6,164 nt of DNA from an uncultured Bacteroidota bacterium (GTDB lineage Bacteria > Bacteroidota > Bacteroidia > Chitinophagales > Chitinophagaceae), in assembly GCA_903879995.1 (NCBI GenBank), contig CAIRNW010000187.1, positions 1 through 6,164 of the forward strand. Reading direction: 5' to 3'. Positions 1 through 6,068 of this stretch are shown one piece after another. Position numbers and translations under genes: made by a program. The notes under the pieces are model-generated. The model worked only from the letters and a program-made list of their open reading frames with translations. It searched no databases and was not told where the DNA came from. Numbering within the stretch: position 1 is the first letter of the stretch; every line of letters begins with the position of its first letter.

Positions 1-33
1 AAATTTTACTAATCTTTTTGGTGTTGATTTTTA

Positions 34-231
34 GTGAATAGTTTCTTATTTATCAACCCTCTAATTTGTTTTTACCTGACCAACCTAAGAAATTAACCGT
101 CTTTATAGAATTCTTTTAACGTTCCACAGTTGGTTATTCACCAAAAAGGCACTGAAATCAACAAGCGGTGTGAATAAAAAAAACACCCCATTTGGAGTGT
201 CTACCCCCCTTACAGACTTAGTTTTTCCACA
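34..231. promoter_or_regulatory. Cluster of DnaA-box-like sequences (TATTCAC family)
   Basis: The relaxed bacterial DnaA-box pattern TTWTNCACA is matched exactly by TTATTCACA on the minus strand (169-177) and TTTTCCACA on the plus strand (223-231). TTATTCACC at 134-142 differs at one base. The core GTGAATA also occurs at 34-40, and CGTTCCACA at 120-128 is a weaker match. The flank at 1-120 is AT-rich, as expected of an unwinding element. This is a motif match only. The repeats could instead be operators for a local regulator, or chance in AT-rich DNA. Confidence 0.3.
176..200 (-). terminator. Leftward intrinsic terminator (hairpin plus T8)
   Basis: Read on the minus strand, ACACTCC-AAAT-GGGGTGT (200 down to 183) forms a 7-bp stem with one T-G wobble and a 4-base loop. 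It is followed directly by eight Ts (183 to 176; the first overlaps the stem end). On the plus strand the same hairpin would have a C-A mismatch and no T-run after it, so the orientation is leftward. No recognised minus-strand gene lies just to its right. It may end antisense or readthrough transcription, or belong to a very short leftward transcript. Confidence 0.5.
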
Positions 232-241
232 GTTTTTCCCC
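220..241. repeat. 11-bp tandem repeat, two copies
   Basis: AGTTTTTCCAC (220-230) is followed immediately by AGTTTTTCCCC (231-241), with one mismatch. It abuts the predicted -7 element of the isomerase promoter and so covers the usual -33 to -10 interval. It could be a regulator contact site or simple low-complexity sequence. Confidence 0.4.
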
Positions 242-249
242 TATTTTTG
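242..249 (+). promoter_or_regulatory. Predicted Bacteroidota -7 promoter element for the isomerase operon
   Basis: TATTTTTG matches the Bacteroidota -7 consensus TAnnTTTG exactly. It lies 24 bases before the isomerase ATG, predicting a leader of roughly 15-20 nt. A clear TTG/TTTG -33 box at standard spacing is missing; the upstream DNA is the T-rich tandem repeat. The short leader and lack of a strong purine-rich ribosome-binding site are normal for the phylum. Confidence 0.4.
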
Positions 250-273
250 CCATCCTCTTAAAGTAGCTATATT

Positions 274-2388
274 ATGTCTATTATTCAGGATATCAGGGAT
301 AAATACGCCAAACTCACTGTTGTGCTGGTTGCCCTCGCTCTTCTCGGTTTTATTCTTACCGATTACTTCGCTGGGAAAAGCAGAATGAGTGGAAATGTGG
401 CCCAAACGATCGGATCGGTGAATGGTACATCAATTGCTTTCGAGGATTTCAATCAAAAAGTACTTCAGGCTGAAGAAAATTTAAAAGCGCAAGGTTATCC
501 GCAGGGCGCCGCATTGAGTCAGCAGGCCTTAGAGCAGGCGTGGAATCAAGAGGTTGGCCAGCTGATATTAAAGGCGGAGTTGAGTGAATTAGGAATTGAT
601 GTTGGTAAAAAAGAGTTGTCTGATCTTCTATATGGAGCGGGAGCACCTCAAGATCTCCAAAACCAATTTAGAGATCCAAAAACAGGGTTATTCAATCCAG
701 CGCTTGCAAAGCAAAATATTGACCAAGCGTTAAAAAGCGGAACTCCAGAACAAAAAGCGAGCATAGCCAACTATATTGATGCCCTTGCTAATATGCGCAT
801 GGCCGACAAATACCTTGCTCTTTTTTCTAATAGCATAAACTTTCCTCGCTGGTTTGTAGAAAAGCAAAGTGCAGAAAACAGCCAACTCGCACGCATTTCA
901 TTTGTTCGTGAGCTTTATACCTCTATTCCTGATAGTGCTGTTAAAGTAACCGATGAGGATATCAAAGCATATATAAATAAGAACAAAACACAGTTTAAAC
1001 AGCAGGAAAGTCGCGCTATACAGTATGTAGCATTTAGCGCCGCCCCATCACCCGCCGATAGCGCTGCCGCATACTCCTCTTTAGTTAATCAAAAAGACCG
1101 TTTTGCTGGTTCAGAAAATCTCGAGCAATTTTTAGCAGGGGAAGGAGCCCCATTTTATAATGGTTATATAAACGGAAAAGCAATTCAACAGGCGGTTAAG
1201 GATTCATTATTTAAACTGGCACCCGGAGCAACGTTTGGACCCTATCTTGATGCCGACCGATATGTGATTGCACGAATGATTGGAAGCGTGCGTATGCCCG
1301 ACACGGTTAGTGTTCGTCATATATTAATAAGTACACAAAGCAGAGACTCTGCAACAGCCTTTAATCTTTGTGACAGTATACAAAAGGCAATTGCTGGAGG
1401 TTCTAATTTTGATTCCTTAACAGCAAAGTTTTCCGATGATCCAGGAAGTAAGAATAATGGCGGAAAATATGAGAATGTTTCTTCTGGACAAATGGTGGCG
1501 CCGTTCAATGATTTTATTTTCTTAAAGCCAACAGGATCCAAAGGAATAGTAAAAACTGATTTCGGCTTCCACTATATTGAGGTGCTTTCTCAAAAAGGTG
1601 GCGGAAGCGGCTATAAAATTGCCTATCTGCCACAAGAGATTGTTGCTAGTCAGGAAACAGATAATCTAGCGCTAAACAAAGCCAACGAGTTTGCAGGTGA
1701 CAGTAAAGACCTTAAATCATTCAACGACAATTACGAGAAAAAACTAAAGGCGCAAGGTCTTTTAAAGAGCGTAGCAACCGACATAACCCCCGTTTCATAT
1801 GAGGTGCGTGGCGTAGGCGCTTCTCGCAGTTTTGTTCGCGCGATTTATGAAGCCAGCAAGGGTGAGGTATTAAAACCCGAGCGTGTTGATAATAATTATG
1901 TGGTTGCCATTGTTACCGAAGTAAATGAAGAGGGAACGGCCAGTGTAGAAACCGCTCGCCTTTCTGTTGACCCAATTCTTAGAAACAAGAAAAAGGCTGA
2001 ATTGCTTCGAAAAAAAGTTGGAACAGTAACAACGCTTGAGGCGGCCGCAACCGCACTGGGTGGAAAGCAAATCGAAGTAGCGGATAGTATACGATTTACG
2101 GGGTCTCTCCCTTTTGGATATGAACCACGGGTTGCTGGAGCCGCATTTAATGTTGCTAATCAAGGAAAGGTGGTTCCCGCAGTAATTGAGGGATTGAGCG
2201 GTGTTTTTGTGGTAAAAGTGGAGAACCTTTCCAGCACACCTGTGATGGATGGAGATGTAATTACACAGCGCGAGTCTCGCTATCAACAAGCAAAACAGGC
2301 GTACTCCAACCAATACAGCCCCAACAATCCGGTTTCTATTTTGAGAAATGCGGCCACCATTAAGGATCGCCGTCAGGAAAGATATTGA
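274..2388 (+). CDS. Membrane-anchored SurA/PpiD-like peptidyl-prolyl cis-trans isomerase
   Basis: This is a probable envelope folding chaperone that speeds cis-trans isomerisation of X-Pro bonds in exported and outer-membrane proteins. The N-terminus is a short cytoplasmic stretch followed by one hydrophobic segment (about residues 14-33), which suits a signal anchor with the rest in the periplasm. Residues about 45-235 resemble the helical SurA/PpiD N-terminal chaperone domain. Residues about 345-440 form a parvulin (PpiC/rotamase) domain, shown by VRHILI at 347-352, the FSDDPGSKNNGG stretch at 386-397 and FGFHYIEV at 430-437. The C-terminal 260 residues are SurA-like chaperone sequence with no second clear rotamase domain. 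At 704 residues it is somewhat longer than E. coli PpiD (about 620) but usual for the Bacteroidota form. The ATG at 274 is preferred because it places the anchor at the extreme N-terminus and follows the predicted promoter. The DUF2480 gene begins 12 bp after its stop. Confidence 0.9.
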   Translation: MSIIQDIRDKYAKLTVVLVALALLGFILTDYFAGKSRMSGNVAQTIGSVNGTSIAFEDFNQKVLQAEENLKAQGYPQGAALSQQALEQAWNQEVGQLILKAELSELGIDVGKKELSDLLYGAGAPQDLQNQFRDPKTGLFNPALAKQNIDQALKSGTPEQKASIANYIDALANMRMADKYLALFSNSINFPRWFVEKQSAENSQLARISFVRELYTSIPDSAVKVTDEDIKAYINKNKTQFKQQESRAIQYVAFSAAPSPADSAAAYSSLVNQKDRFAGSENLEQFLAGEGAPFYNGYINGKAIQQAVKDSLFKLAPGATFGPYLDADRYVIARMIGSVRMPDTVSVRHILISTQSRDSATAFNLCDSIQKAIAGGSNFDSLTAKFSDDPGSKNNGGKYENVSSGQMVAPFNDFIFLKPTGSKGIVKTDFGFHYIEVLSQKGGGSGYKIAYLPQEIVASQETDNLALNKANEFAGDSKDLKSFNDNYEKKLKAQGLLKSVATDITPVSYEVRGVGASRSFVRAIYEASKGEVLKPERVDNNYVVAIVTEVNEEGTASVETARLSVDPILRNKKKAELLRKKVGTVTTLEAAATALGGKQIEVADSIRFTGSLPFGYEPRVAGAAFNVANQGKVVPAVIEGLSGVFVVKVENLSSTPVMDGDVITQRESRYQQAKQAYSNQYSPNNPVSILRNAATIKDRRQERY

Positions 2389-2400
2389 TCAACCCACCAT

Positions 2401-2910
2401 ATGGCTGAGTTTGTAAACAAGGTTGCAGAAAGCGGACTCATCACCATTGATCTCGAAACCTGGTACCCCAAAGAAGAGATTGTGGTCCTTGATTTAAAGG
2501 ACTATCTGTTTATGGGTATGATAGTTAAGGAGAAAGAGTTTAGGGAGTCTTTAAAAAAAACAGATTGGGAGGCTTACCGAAACAAGATGGTTTCGGTTAT
2601 TTGTTCTGCCGACGCAATAATTCCCAGCTGGGCCTTTATGCTTGTGGCATCTTATTTACAGCCTGTTTGTAAGGAACTGAGTCTTGCTACTCCCGAAGAA
2701 ATGCGCAAACAGATTTTTCTTCGAAATCTTCAAACAATTAATCCCGAAGATTATAAAGATCAGCGTGTAATTATCAAGGGTTGTGGCGATACCCCCATTG
2801 GTGACTTTGCATACCTGGAAGCAACCAAAATACTCCGACCCGTGGTACGATCATTAATGTATGGCGAACCATGCAGTACGGTTCCGGTATTTAAACGAAC
2901 AACTACCTGA
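2401..2910 (+). CDS. DUF2480 family protein
   Basis: A 169-residue protein I recognise as DUF2480, a small Bacteroidota family of unknown function. Recognition rests on the overall pattern: an N-terminal segment ending LITIDLETWYP (13-23), an acidic/aromatic stretch with KDYLFMGMIVKEKEF, then CSADAIIPSWAFMLVA (68-83), VIIKGCG in the last third, and a C-terminus with GEPCSTVPVFK. Three conserved-looking cysteines lie in the CSAD, IKGCG and GEPCS motifs; redox or metal roles are possible but unproven. There is no signal peptide or membrane segment, so it is probably cytoplasmic. It starts at ATG 12 bp after the isomerase stop and most likely shares its mRNA. I see no functional link to the isomerase beyond co-transcription. 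Length is full for the family. Confidence 0.88.
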   Translation: MAEFVNKVAESGLITIDLETWYPKEEIVVLDLKDYLFMGMIVKEKEFRESLKKTDWEAYRNKMVSVICSADAIIPSWAFMLVASYLQPVCKELSLATPEEMRKQIFLRNLQTINPEDYKDQRVIIKGCGDTPIGDFAYLEATKILRPVVRSLMYGEPCSTVPVFKRTTT

Positions 2911-3007
2911 GGCCAACAGCCATCTTTGTTCCCGACTTATTCACATTAGGATTTTAATGATCAATTGCTTTCAATAGCAATCTAACTTACAGGCAGATTA
3001 CTAACCC
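2911..3007. other. 97-bp spacer before the SET/ATP-grasp cassette
   Basis: This spacer separates the isomerase/DUF2480 operon from the cassette. It contains one exact DnaA-box-type word, TTATTCACA (2937-2945), sharing its core with the repeats upstream of the isomerase. It also has a perfect 6-bp inverted repeat, and CATCTTTG at 2921-2928, one mismatch from the Bacteroidota -7 consensus but lacking a recognisable -33 partner. There is no good intrinsic terminator and no plausible small ORF: the only plus-strand ATG (2957) gives six codons. Whether the cassette has its own promoter or is read from the isomerase operon is undecided. Confidence 0.55.
2964..2981. repeat. Inverted repeat ATTGCT-N6-AGCAAT
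   Basis: A perfect 6-bp inverted repeat with a 6-base spacer lies 26 bp before the SET gene start. No T-run follows, so it is a poor terminator on either strand. It could be an operator or weak leader hairpin; a chance palindrome is equally possible. Confidence 0.3.
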
Positions 3008-3502
3008 TTGCAAACAACTCCTGTTACTCAATCTTACAGACTTGTTATTTCAACAAGTATTGGTGAAGTGCGCGAAGATGTTGCTTCTGGACAAAAAGCT
3101 TTTTTTGCCGGACGCCAATTTGGTGCTGGTGAAGTGATTTCTTCTTTTGCGGCAGGTGAAGATCACGCCGCCCCTTCTTATTTAACCGTGCAGCTGGGCG
3201 ACAACCAGCACATCATGTTAAACCCCGAGTATTTACAATACATCAACCATAGCTGTAATCCCAACTGTTTTTTTGATACTACCCATCTAGCCGTGATTGC
3301 GCTTAGGGACATTGCATGCGAAGAGGAGCTTTCTTTTTTTTATCCCTCTTCTGAGTGGGACATGAGTCAACCCTTTGTGTGTAATTGTGGAAGCCAACAA
3401 TGTTTGGGGATAATACAAGGTGCAAAATATCTGAGCCCCCAACAAGCAGCAGCCTATCGGTTAAACCTTTATATAGCAGGAAAAAGAAATCAAGAGGGAT
3501 GA
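3008..3502 (+). CDS. Small SET-domain protein with post-SET zinc motif, divergent SAM loop
   Basis: A 164-residue SET-fold protein, nominally a SAM-dependent protein-lysine methyltransferase. The NHSCNPN motif is intact at 80-86, ELSFFY at 107-112 carries the presumed catalytic Tyr112, and a post-SET CxCx4C (Cys125, 127, 132) could bind zinc together with Cys83. It is odd at the N-terminal SET motif: aligned on the shared AGxV segment with the SET domain of the downstream fusion, the two glycines of GYG become Gln29 and Ala31, so SAM binding may be weakened or lost. It may be a non-catalytic partner of the fusion. The start is TTG: an in-frame stop lies 3 bp upstream of it, there is no in-frame ATG until residue 70, and GTG at 3068 (codon 21) is the alternative. 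It is cytoplasmic. The stop overlaps the next gene by ATGA. Confidence 0.82.
   Translation: MQTTPVTQSYRLVISTSIGEVREDVASGQKAFFAGRQFGAGEVISSFAAGEDHAAPSYLTVQLGDNQHIMLNPEYLQYINHSCNPNCFFDTTHLAVIALRDIACEEELSFFYPSSEWDMSQPFVCNCGSQQCLGIIQGAKYLSPQQAAAYRLNLYIAGKRNQEG
3499..3502 (+). promoter_or_regulatory. ATGA stop/start overlap (translational coupling)
   Basis: The ATG of the ATP-grasp gene shares bases with the TGA of the SET gene. A purine run AAGAGGG (3492-3498) sits directly against the ATG, too close for a standard Shine-Dalgarno site, so termination-reinitiation is the likelier mechanism. It fixes the ATP-grasp start here rather than at upstream in-frame codons (open back to 3385). Confidence 0.7.
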
Positions 3503-4641
3503 ACCCCACGGTAATTAAAAACATTTCGGAACAGTACAAGGTTTGGGTTTTAGCACCACACTTTGAAACAGACGACCCTAATCTGGCGCACTATTACGAC
3601 TTTACACACAGCATACAAGAGTATACACGCGTTTTTGCTGAACTAAACATCGAATGGGAGTGGGTTCCGGTAACCATGAAGGGTTTTAAAAAAACAATAG
3701 AGAAAATCAGCAAATCAGCACATGTCAAAAGTGCATTGGTCTTAAACCTTTGTGATGGTGACGAAGTGAATGGTACCCCGGGTGTTTCTGTTATTGATGA
3801 GCTAGAAAAACACAAGCTGATCTACACGGGTGCCGACAGGCATTTTTATACAATCACTACTTCTAAAATACCCATGAAGAAGGTGTTTGATAAAGCAGGC
3901 GTATCCAATTCCCCCTGGCGAATTATTTCCGGGAAGCCCGGATCAATTCGTGGAATTTGTCAGCGTGTCGGAACACCTCTTTTATTAAAACCAGCAGTTT
4001 CGGGCGGAAGCATGGGCGTATCCGTTAAAAACGTTGTTCACTCTGAGCAAGAGTTAAAAACCAGACTAGAGGAATTGGCCGAGGGATATCGGGGATGGAA
4101 TCTGCAAGCAGACGGATTGTTTGTAGAACGATTTATCACGGGTCCCGAGTTCACCACTTTTATTACGGGCTCTTCAGATGACCCCGCAAACTGCAAAGTC
4201 TATACCCCGGTTGAAAGACATTTTCACCCATCTCTGCCTCCAACGGAACGCTTTCTATCTTTTGATCGGCTTTGGGAAATTTACGAAGCGGAATCCCCAA
4301 TGCCGGGCAACGAAAATTTTTATGAGTATGCTCCGGCACCAGAATCACTCCGTAGAAGATTGACAATGCTTAGCAAAAAAGCATACATCGCATTAGGAGG
4401 AAAGGGCTACACAAGAATTGATATTCGTCAGGATGCCCAGACTGGAAAACTCTATGTGCTTGAGGCAAATGCGCAATGTGGATTAAGCGAAGACGAAGAC
4501 TATACTTCCATCGGTGCTATATTAAAAGCATCCAAGGTTTCCTATACACAAGTGATTTTTGAAATTTTACAAGACGCGGTTCGCCGTCATGCACAAAAAC
4601 AGCCGCAGCCCATCAAAAGAAAAACAAAAGCAGTACTGTGA
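3499..4641 (+). CDS. D-Ala-D-Ala-ligase-like ATP-grasp ligase (stand-alone)
   Basis: A 380-residue ATP-grasp enzyme of the Ddl type, which activates a carboxylate as acyl-phosphate and joins it to an amine. An N-terminal Rossmann-like domain begins with KVWVLAP (14-20). NLCDG (83-87) sits where Ddl enzymes have the LHG motif. The ATP-binding lysine is in LLLKPA (Lys164), followed by the SGGSMGV loop (168-174). VERFITGPEF (209-218) is the next ATP-grasp strand, and RIDIR (306-310) with LEANAQC (321-327) gives the metal ligands Asp308, Glu322 and Asn324. Cys327 replaces the Pro of the Ddl EINTxPG motif, so the acceptor pocket probably differs. The C-terminus ends RRHAQKQ and a basic tail, at the point where the paralogous fusion continues into its SET domain. 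It is unlikely to be the cell-wall ligase, given its cassette context and altered motif. The true substrate is unknown. Confidence 0.85.
   Translation: MNPTVIKNISEQYKVWVLAPHFETDDPNLAHYYDFTHSIQEYTRVFAELNIEWEWVPVTMKGFKKTIEKISKSAHVKSALVLNLCDGDEVNGTPGVSVIDELEKHKLIYTGADRHFYTITTSKIPMKKVFDKAGVSNSPWRIISGKPGSIRGICQRVGTPLLLKPAVSGGSMGVSVKNVVHSEQELKTRLEELAEGYRGWNLQADGLFVERFITGPEFTTFITGSSDDPANCKVYTPVERHFHPSLPPTERFLSFDRLWEIYEAESPMPGNENFYEYAPAPESLRRRLTMLSKKAYIALGGKGYTRIDIRQDAQTGKLYVLEANAQCGLSEDEDYTSIGAILKASKVSYTQVIFEILQDAVRRHAQKQPQPIKRKTKAVL
4638..4641 (+). promoter_or_regulatory. GTGA stop/start overlap (translational coupling)
   Basis: The GTG start of the fusion gene overlaps the TGA of the preceding ATP-grasp gene. 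The resulting N-terminus, MKVCVLQPDY, begins straight into the first beta-strand of the ATP-grasp N-domain, which supports this start although GTG is less common. Confidence 0.7.
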
Positions 4642-6065
4642 AGGTTTGCGTACTTCAGCCCGATTATTCAACCACAAGCGTGGACTATAAAAACTATGAT
4701 CCACCACGCAACCTTTCGCCCCTGCTTCCCAATGACACCGTAGACCATATATTCTTAAACAAGTTAACCACCTATAAACAACTCAAAGAGTTGTCAAAGG
4801 CGGGCTATGACATATTTGTAAATCTTTGTGAGGGCTATCCAGAGTGGGAAGTTCCCGGCGTTGATGTTATTTATGCGCTTGAATCCCTAAACCTTCCTTT
4901 CACCGGCCCTTCTTCGGCAACCTATGATTTACCCAAAACGTTACTGAAGTATGTGGCCTATTGCGAGGGCGTACCCACACCTGTTTATGTATTAATAGAA
5001 AAGGAAGAAGACCTGAAAACGGTTTCTGCAGAATTACAGTTTCCACTATTTGTTAAACCAGCACACGCAGGCGATAGTCTTGGTGTAAACGAAGATTCGC
5101 TGGTTAACAAAAAAGAAGCGTTGGAAAAAAAGTGCAAAGAGCTGTTACCCCTTTATGGCAACGTGTTAATAGAGCAATATATAGAGGGTCGTGAGTTCAC
5201 GGTGTTAGTGGCCGCAAATCAAGATGGCAAGAGTTGCACCAGCTTTAAACCAGTAGAGTATATTTTTCCATCGGGGAAATCTTTCAAAACGTATTCTTTA
5301 AAAACTTCTGAACTACACCCGAGCGCCAATATTCCTTGCACTGATGCAACACTAGAGCAAAAGCTACGTACCGCAAGTGAAAAAATATTTAAAACAGCCG
5401 GCGGGCACGGGTATGGTAGATTGGATTTTCGTGTAGACAAAGAAGGAAATATATATTTTTTAGAGATGAACCTCACCTGCTCTGTCTTTTATACCGATGG
5501 CTACGAGGGTTCGGCAGATTTTGTGTTGAAATATGATCCCGTTGGTCAATCGGGTTTTCTGCAACACATCATTGCAGAGGGTATTGCCCGTCATGCCAGA
5601 AAACAACGGCCTTTCTATATGAAGGGAAACTCGATTGCGGGCTATGGCATTTATGCAAAAAAAGATTTACAGGCCGGGCAAGTTGTTTTTGTTGGCGAAG
5701 GGCGTTCACAGCGCCTTATTACAAAACGAGAAGTAGATCAAAATTGGAACGAGGAGGAAAAACTGCTTTTTCGTCGATATGCTTATCCAATTAGCGAAGA
5801 AGTTTACATTTTGTGGGACAACAATCCTGCAGAGTGGGCCCCACAGAACCATAGTTGTGATGCAAACAGCGTTTTTGATGGACTTAATGTTGTAACTACT
5901 CGATTTGTAAAAGCACACGAAGAGCTAACGCTTGATTATGCAAACTTTCTTGACACTACCATGGAGCCCTTTGTTTGTAGTTGTGGTTCATCAAAATGTT
6001 GCGGAAAAGTTGAAGGAACGGTTAACAATACGCTTACGACTCGAGAGCAAAAAAAGAAGGCGTAA
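4638..6065 (+). CDS. ATP-grasp/SET/post-SET fusion protein
   Basis: A 475-residue two-enzyme fusion. Residues 1 to about 320 form a Ddl-like ATP-grasp ligase: NLCEG (62-66), ATP lysine in FVKPA (Lys140), the GDSLGV loop (145-150), IEQYIEGREF (178-187), then RLDFR (261-265) and EMNLTC (276-281), giving metal ligands Asp263, Glu276 and Asn278, with Cys281 at the Ddl Pro position. After ARHARKQ (317-323) a SET domain runs about 326-436: SAM-loop GYG (335-337), NHSCDAN (404-410, Ala for the usual Pro), and EELTLDY with catalytic-type Tyr434. A post-SET CxCx4C (Cys447, 449, 454) probably binds zinc with Cys407. All motifs expected of an active methyltransferase are present. The fusion implies that ligation and methylation act on the same substrate or in sequence. 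The protein is cytoplasmic, ends in a short basic tail (REQKKKA), and is the last gene of the cassette. Substrate unknown. Confidence 0.88.
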   Translation: MKVCVLQPDYSTTSVDYKNYDPPRNLSPLLPNDTVDHIFLNKLTTYKQLKELSKAGYDIFVNLCEGYPEWEVPGVDVIYALESLNLPFTGPSSATYDLPKTLLKYVAYCEGVPTPVYVLIEKEEDLKTVSAELQFPLFVKPAHAGDSLGVNEDSLVNKKEALEKKCKELLPLYGNVLIEQYIEGREFTVLVAANQDGKSCTSFKPVEYIFPSGKSFKTYSLKTSELHPSANIPCTDATLEQKLRTASEKIFKTAGGHGYGRLDFRVDKEGNIYFLEMNLTCSVFYTDGYEGSADFVLKYDPVGQSGFLQHIIAEGIARHARKQRPFYMKGNSIAGYGIYAKKDLQAGQVVFVGEGRSQRLITKREVDQNWNEEEKLLFRRYAYPISEEVYILWDNNPAEWAPQNHSCDANSVFDGLNVVTTRFVKAHEELTLDYANFLDTTMEPFVCSCGSSKCCGKVEGTVNNTLTTREQKKKA

Positions 6066-6068
6066 TTT

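Larger units (their letters stand above)
1..273. other. AT-rich non-coding region upstream of the prolyl isomerase gene
   Basis: No frame on either strand stays open convincingly here; stops interrupt all six frames within the first few dozen bases. The first 120 bases are very AT-rich (about 26% G+C by hand count). The region holds several TATTCAC words resembling DnaA boxes, a leftward hairpin with a T-run, a short tandem repeat and a likely promoter next to the isomerase start, each listed separately. Any gene to the left would have to end at or before about base 40, and none is visible. Confidence 0.7.

Noticed and set aside
170..388. 72-codon plus-strand ORF overlapping the isomerase start
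   Set aside because: It runs through the terminator hairpin, promoter and isomerase N-terminus in another frame, with no recognisable domain; the isomerase frame is clearly the real one.
1870..2313. 147-codon minus-strand ORF inside the isomerase gene
   Set aside because: It is antisense to a well-supported coding region, with low-complexity Ile/Asn/Cys-rich translation and no family resemblance.
2957..2977. Possible precursor-peptide ORF in the spacer before the cassette
   Set aside because: The only ATG gives six codons (MINCFQ) before a stop; the minus strand gives nothing longer. Too short to support a ribosomal peptide substrate.
2964..2981. Hairpin as terminator of the isomerase/DUF2480 operon
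   Set aside because: The 6-bp AT-rich stem is not followed by a T-run on either strand.
3385..3498. Upstream extension of the stand-alone ATP-grasp gene to an earlier ATG
   Set aside because: The extension would overlap the conserved post-SET cysteines of the preceding gene by over 100 bp and adds 38 residues with no ATP-grasp character; the ATGA overlap start fits better.
3499..4641. Cell-wall D-alanine--D-alanine ligase (Ddl) as the identity of the ATP-grasp gene
   Set aside because: The fold matches, but the LHG motif is replaced by NLCDG and the ExNTxPG motif by EANAQCG, and the gene sits with SET genes rather than in a cell-wall cluster.
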